Below are positions 22,701-22,958 of a DNA stretch of 22,958 bases, one piece after another. Position numbers and translations under genes: made by a program. This stretch comes from CAYYYJ01 sp964476045 (GTDB lineage: Archaea; Aenigmatarchaeota; Aenigmatarchaeia; QMZP01; JACQNV01): contig CAYYYJ010000016.1 of NCBI GenBank assembly GCA_964476045.1, positions 1-22,958 of the forward strand, in the 5' to 3' direction. The notes beneath the pieces were generated by a model, which did not search any database, was not told the DNA's origin, and saw nothing but the letters and a program-made list of their open reading frames with translations. Every line of letters starts with the position of its first letter. The stretch's first letter is position 1.

Positions 22701-22760
22701 TTAAAGGGACGAAATAGGCCTTTGACCAATTTTGGTTAGAAGACCTATTTCCAGCTGAAG
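22701..22760. repeat. Nested hairpin element related to 21272-21369
   Basis: It begins with the same TTAAAGGGACGA word and ends with CAGCTG as the other element does. GAAATAGG (22711-22718) pairs with CCTATTTC (22744-22751), enclosing a perfect ACCAA-TT-TTGGT hairpin (22725-22736). TTAAAGGG (22701-22708) can also pair with CCCTTTTAA at 22677-22685 around an AAGCGCTT palindrome. Confidence 0.65.
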
Positions 22761-22824
22761 TCAAAAGACCTGCACTAGCACCTTTTTAGGAAAAAGCTGC
22801 ACCAAAAAGACATTGCGCAAAATA

Positions 22825-22940
22825 AAGTATATACATATAGGATTAACCAATCAGCCCTTTCTTTTCCAAAAGAAAGGTTTGAGATCCCAAAGAAAAGGAT
22901 ATACATATAGGATTAACCAATATTTACTAACGAGGTTTGA
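22825..22940 (+). repeat. Promoter/leader duplication, copy B, two tandem units
   Basis: It contains the 99 nt shared exactly with copy A (22841-22939). It is itself two related units about 70 nt apart. Unit 1 has GTATATACATATAGGATTAACCAAT, the CCTTTCTTTT/AAAAGAAAGG hairpin and AGGTTTGAGATC. Unit 2 has GATATACATATAGGATTAACCAAT and AGGTTTGATATG, where the final ATG is the start codon at 22942. The region 22761-22824 shows nothing further. Confidence 0.8.
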
Positions 22941-22941
22941 T

Positions 22942-22958
22942 ATGGTTAAGTGTTTGAA
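22942..22958 (+). CDS. Start of an unknown gene at the right edge
   Basis: ATG at 22942 with MVKCL before the window ends. Support comes from upstream: an SD-like GAGGT ending 6 nt before the ATG and a TATA-like GGATATACATATAGG about 30-45 nt upstream, both inside the duplicated leader. The product cannot be identified. Confidence 0.45.

Noticed and set aside
22498..22764. Upstream extension of the HEPN gene to a TTG at 22764
   Set aside because: The extension is read through dyad repeats and a TATA box, with no HEPN-like sequence.
21092..22940. CRISPR array
   Set aside because: Repeats are few, long and unevenly spaced, with no unique spacers of constant length and no cas genes.
1..22958. 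tRNA or rRNA genes
   Set aside because: I looked for the conserved tRNA T-arm and acceptor patterns and for rRNA-like stretches and saw none; a short or intron-containing tRNA could be missed by eye.

Overview
The window is archaeal chromosome. Nearly all recognisable genes are archaeal information-processing proteins: Hjc resolvase, a PolD small subunit, Orc1/Cdc6, family B DNA polymerase, both subunits of topoisomerase VI, aIF1A, a Dim2/Krr1-type KH protein and Pelota. AT-rich TATA boxes lie about 25 nt upstream of many start codons, which suggests leaderless transcripts. The compact proteins, the reduced PolD small subunit and the small unknown genes would suit a DPANN-type or otherwise reduced euryarchaeal-like lineage, but I cannot fix the taxon from this sequence alone.

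Layout. Positions 1-2653 hold the 5' part of hjc (minus), a stand-alone metallophosphoesterase (plus), a shortened DP1 (minus) and an SGNH hydrolase (plus). The last two diverge from one shared palindromic TATA box. Positions 2650-4929 hold orc1/cdc6 (minus) and an Xre-type regulator (plus). The intergenic region between them carries four ORB-like origin recognition boxes, an AT-rich core and three copies of a 17-nt palindrome, and is a strong candidate replication origin. A TctA-like membrane transporter (5259-6479) converges on polB (6829-11994). The gap between them holds a second cluster of ORB-like boxes and two more copies of the palindrome. polB carries two full inteins with LAGLIDADG endonuclease domains, one inside catalytic motif C. 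Next come a small tyrosine phosphatase, a frameshifted ASCH-domain gene and CsaA. A minus-strand block follows: pelA, aIF1A, KH protein, top6B, top6A. It resembles the conserved archaeal aIF1A-RIO1-KH-Top6 block but lacks RIO1.

From about 18.1 kb the content becomes accessory: a frameshifted membrane-anchored protein, a surface protein with three beta-type repeats, a nucleotidyltransferase with a small partner, and a HEPN-MNT pair. Between and beside these last operons are two non-coding regions full of dyads: a perfect 99-nt duplication of a promoter/leader, a 63-nt insertion with two hairpins whose loops are complementary, and interlocking inverted repeats. A new gene starts at the right edge behind one copy of this leader.

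The most interesting observations are the two ORB clusters that share a palindrome not explained by promoters, the PolD small subunit that has lost its phosphoesterase core, and the repeat/hairpin system around the HEPN-MNT operon.
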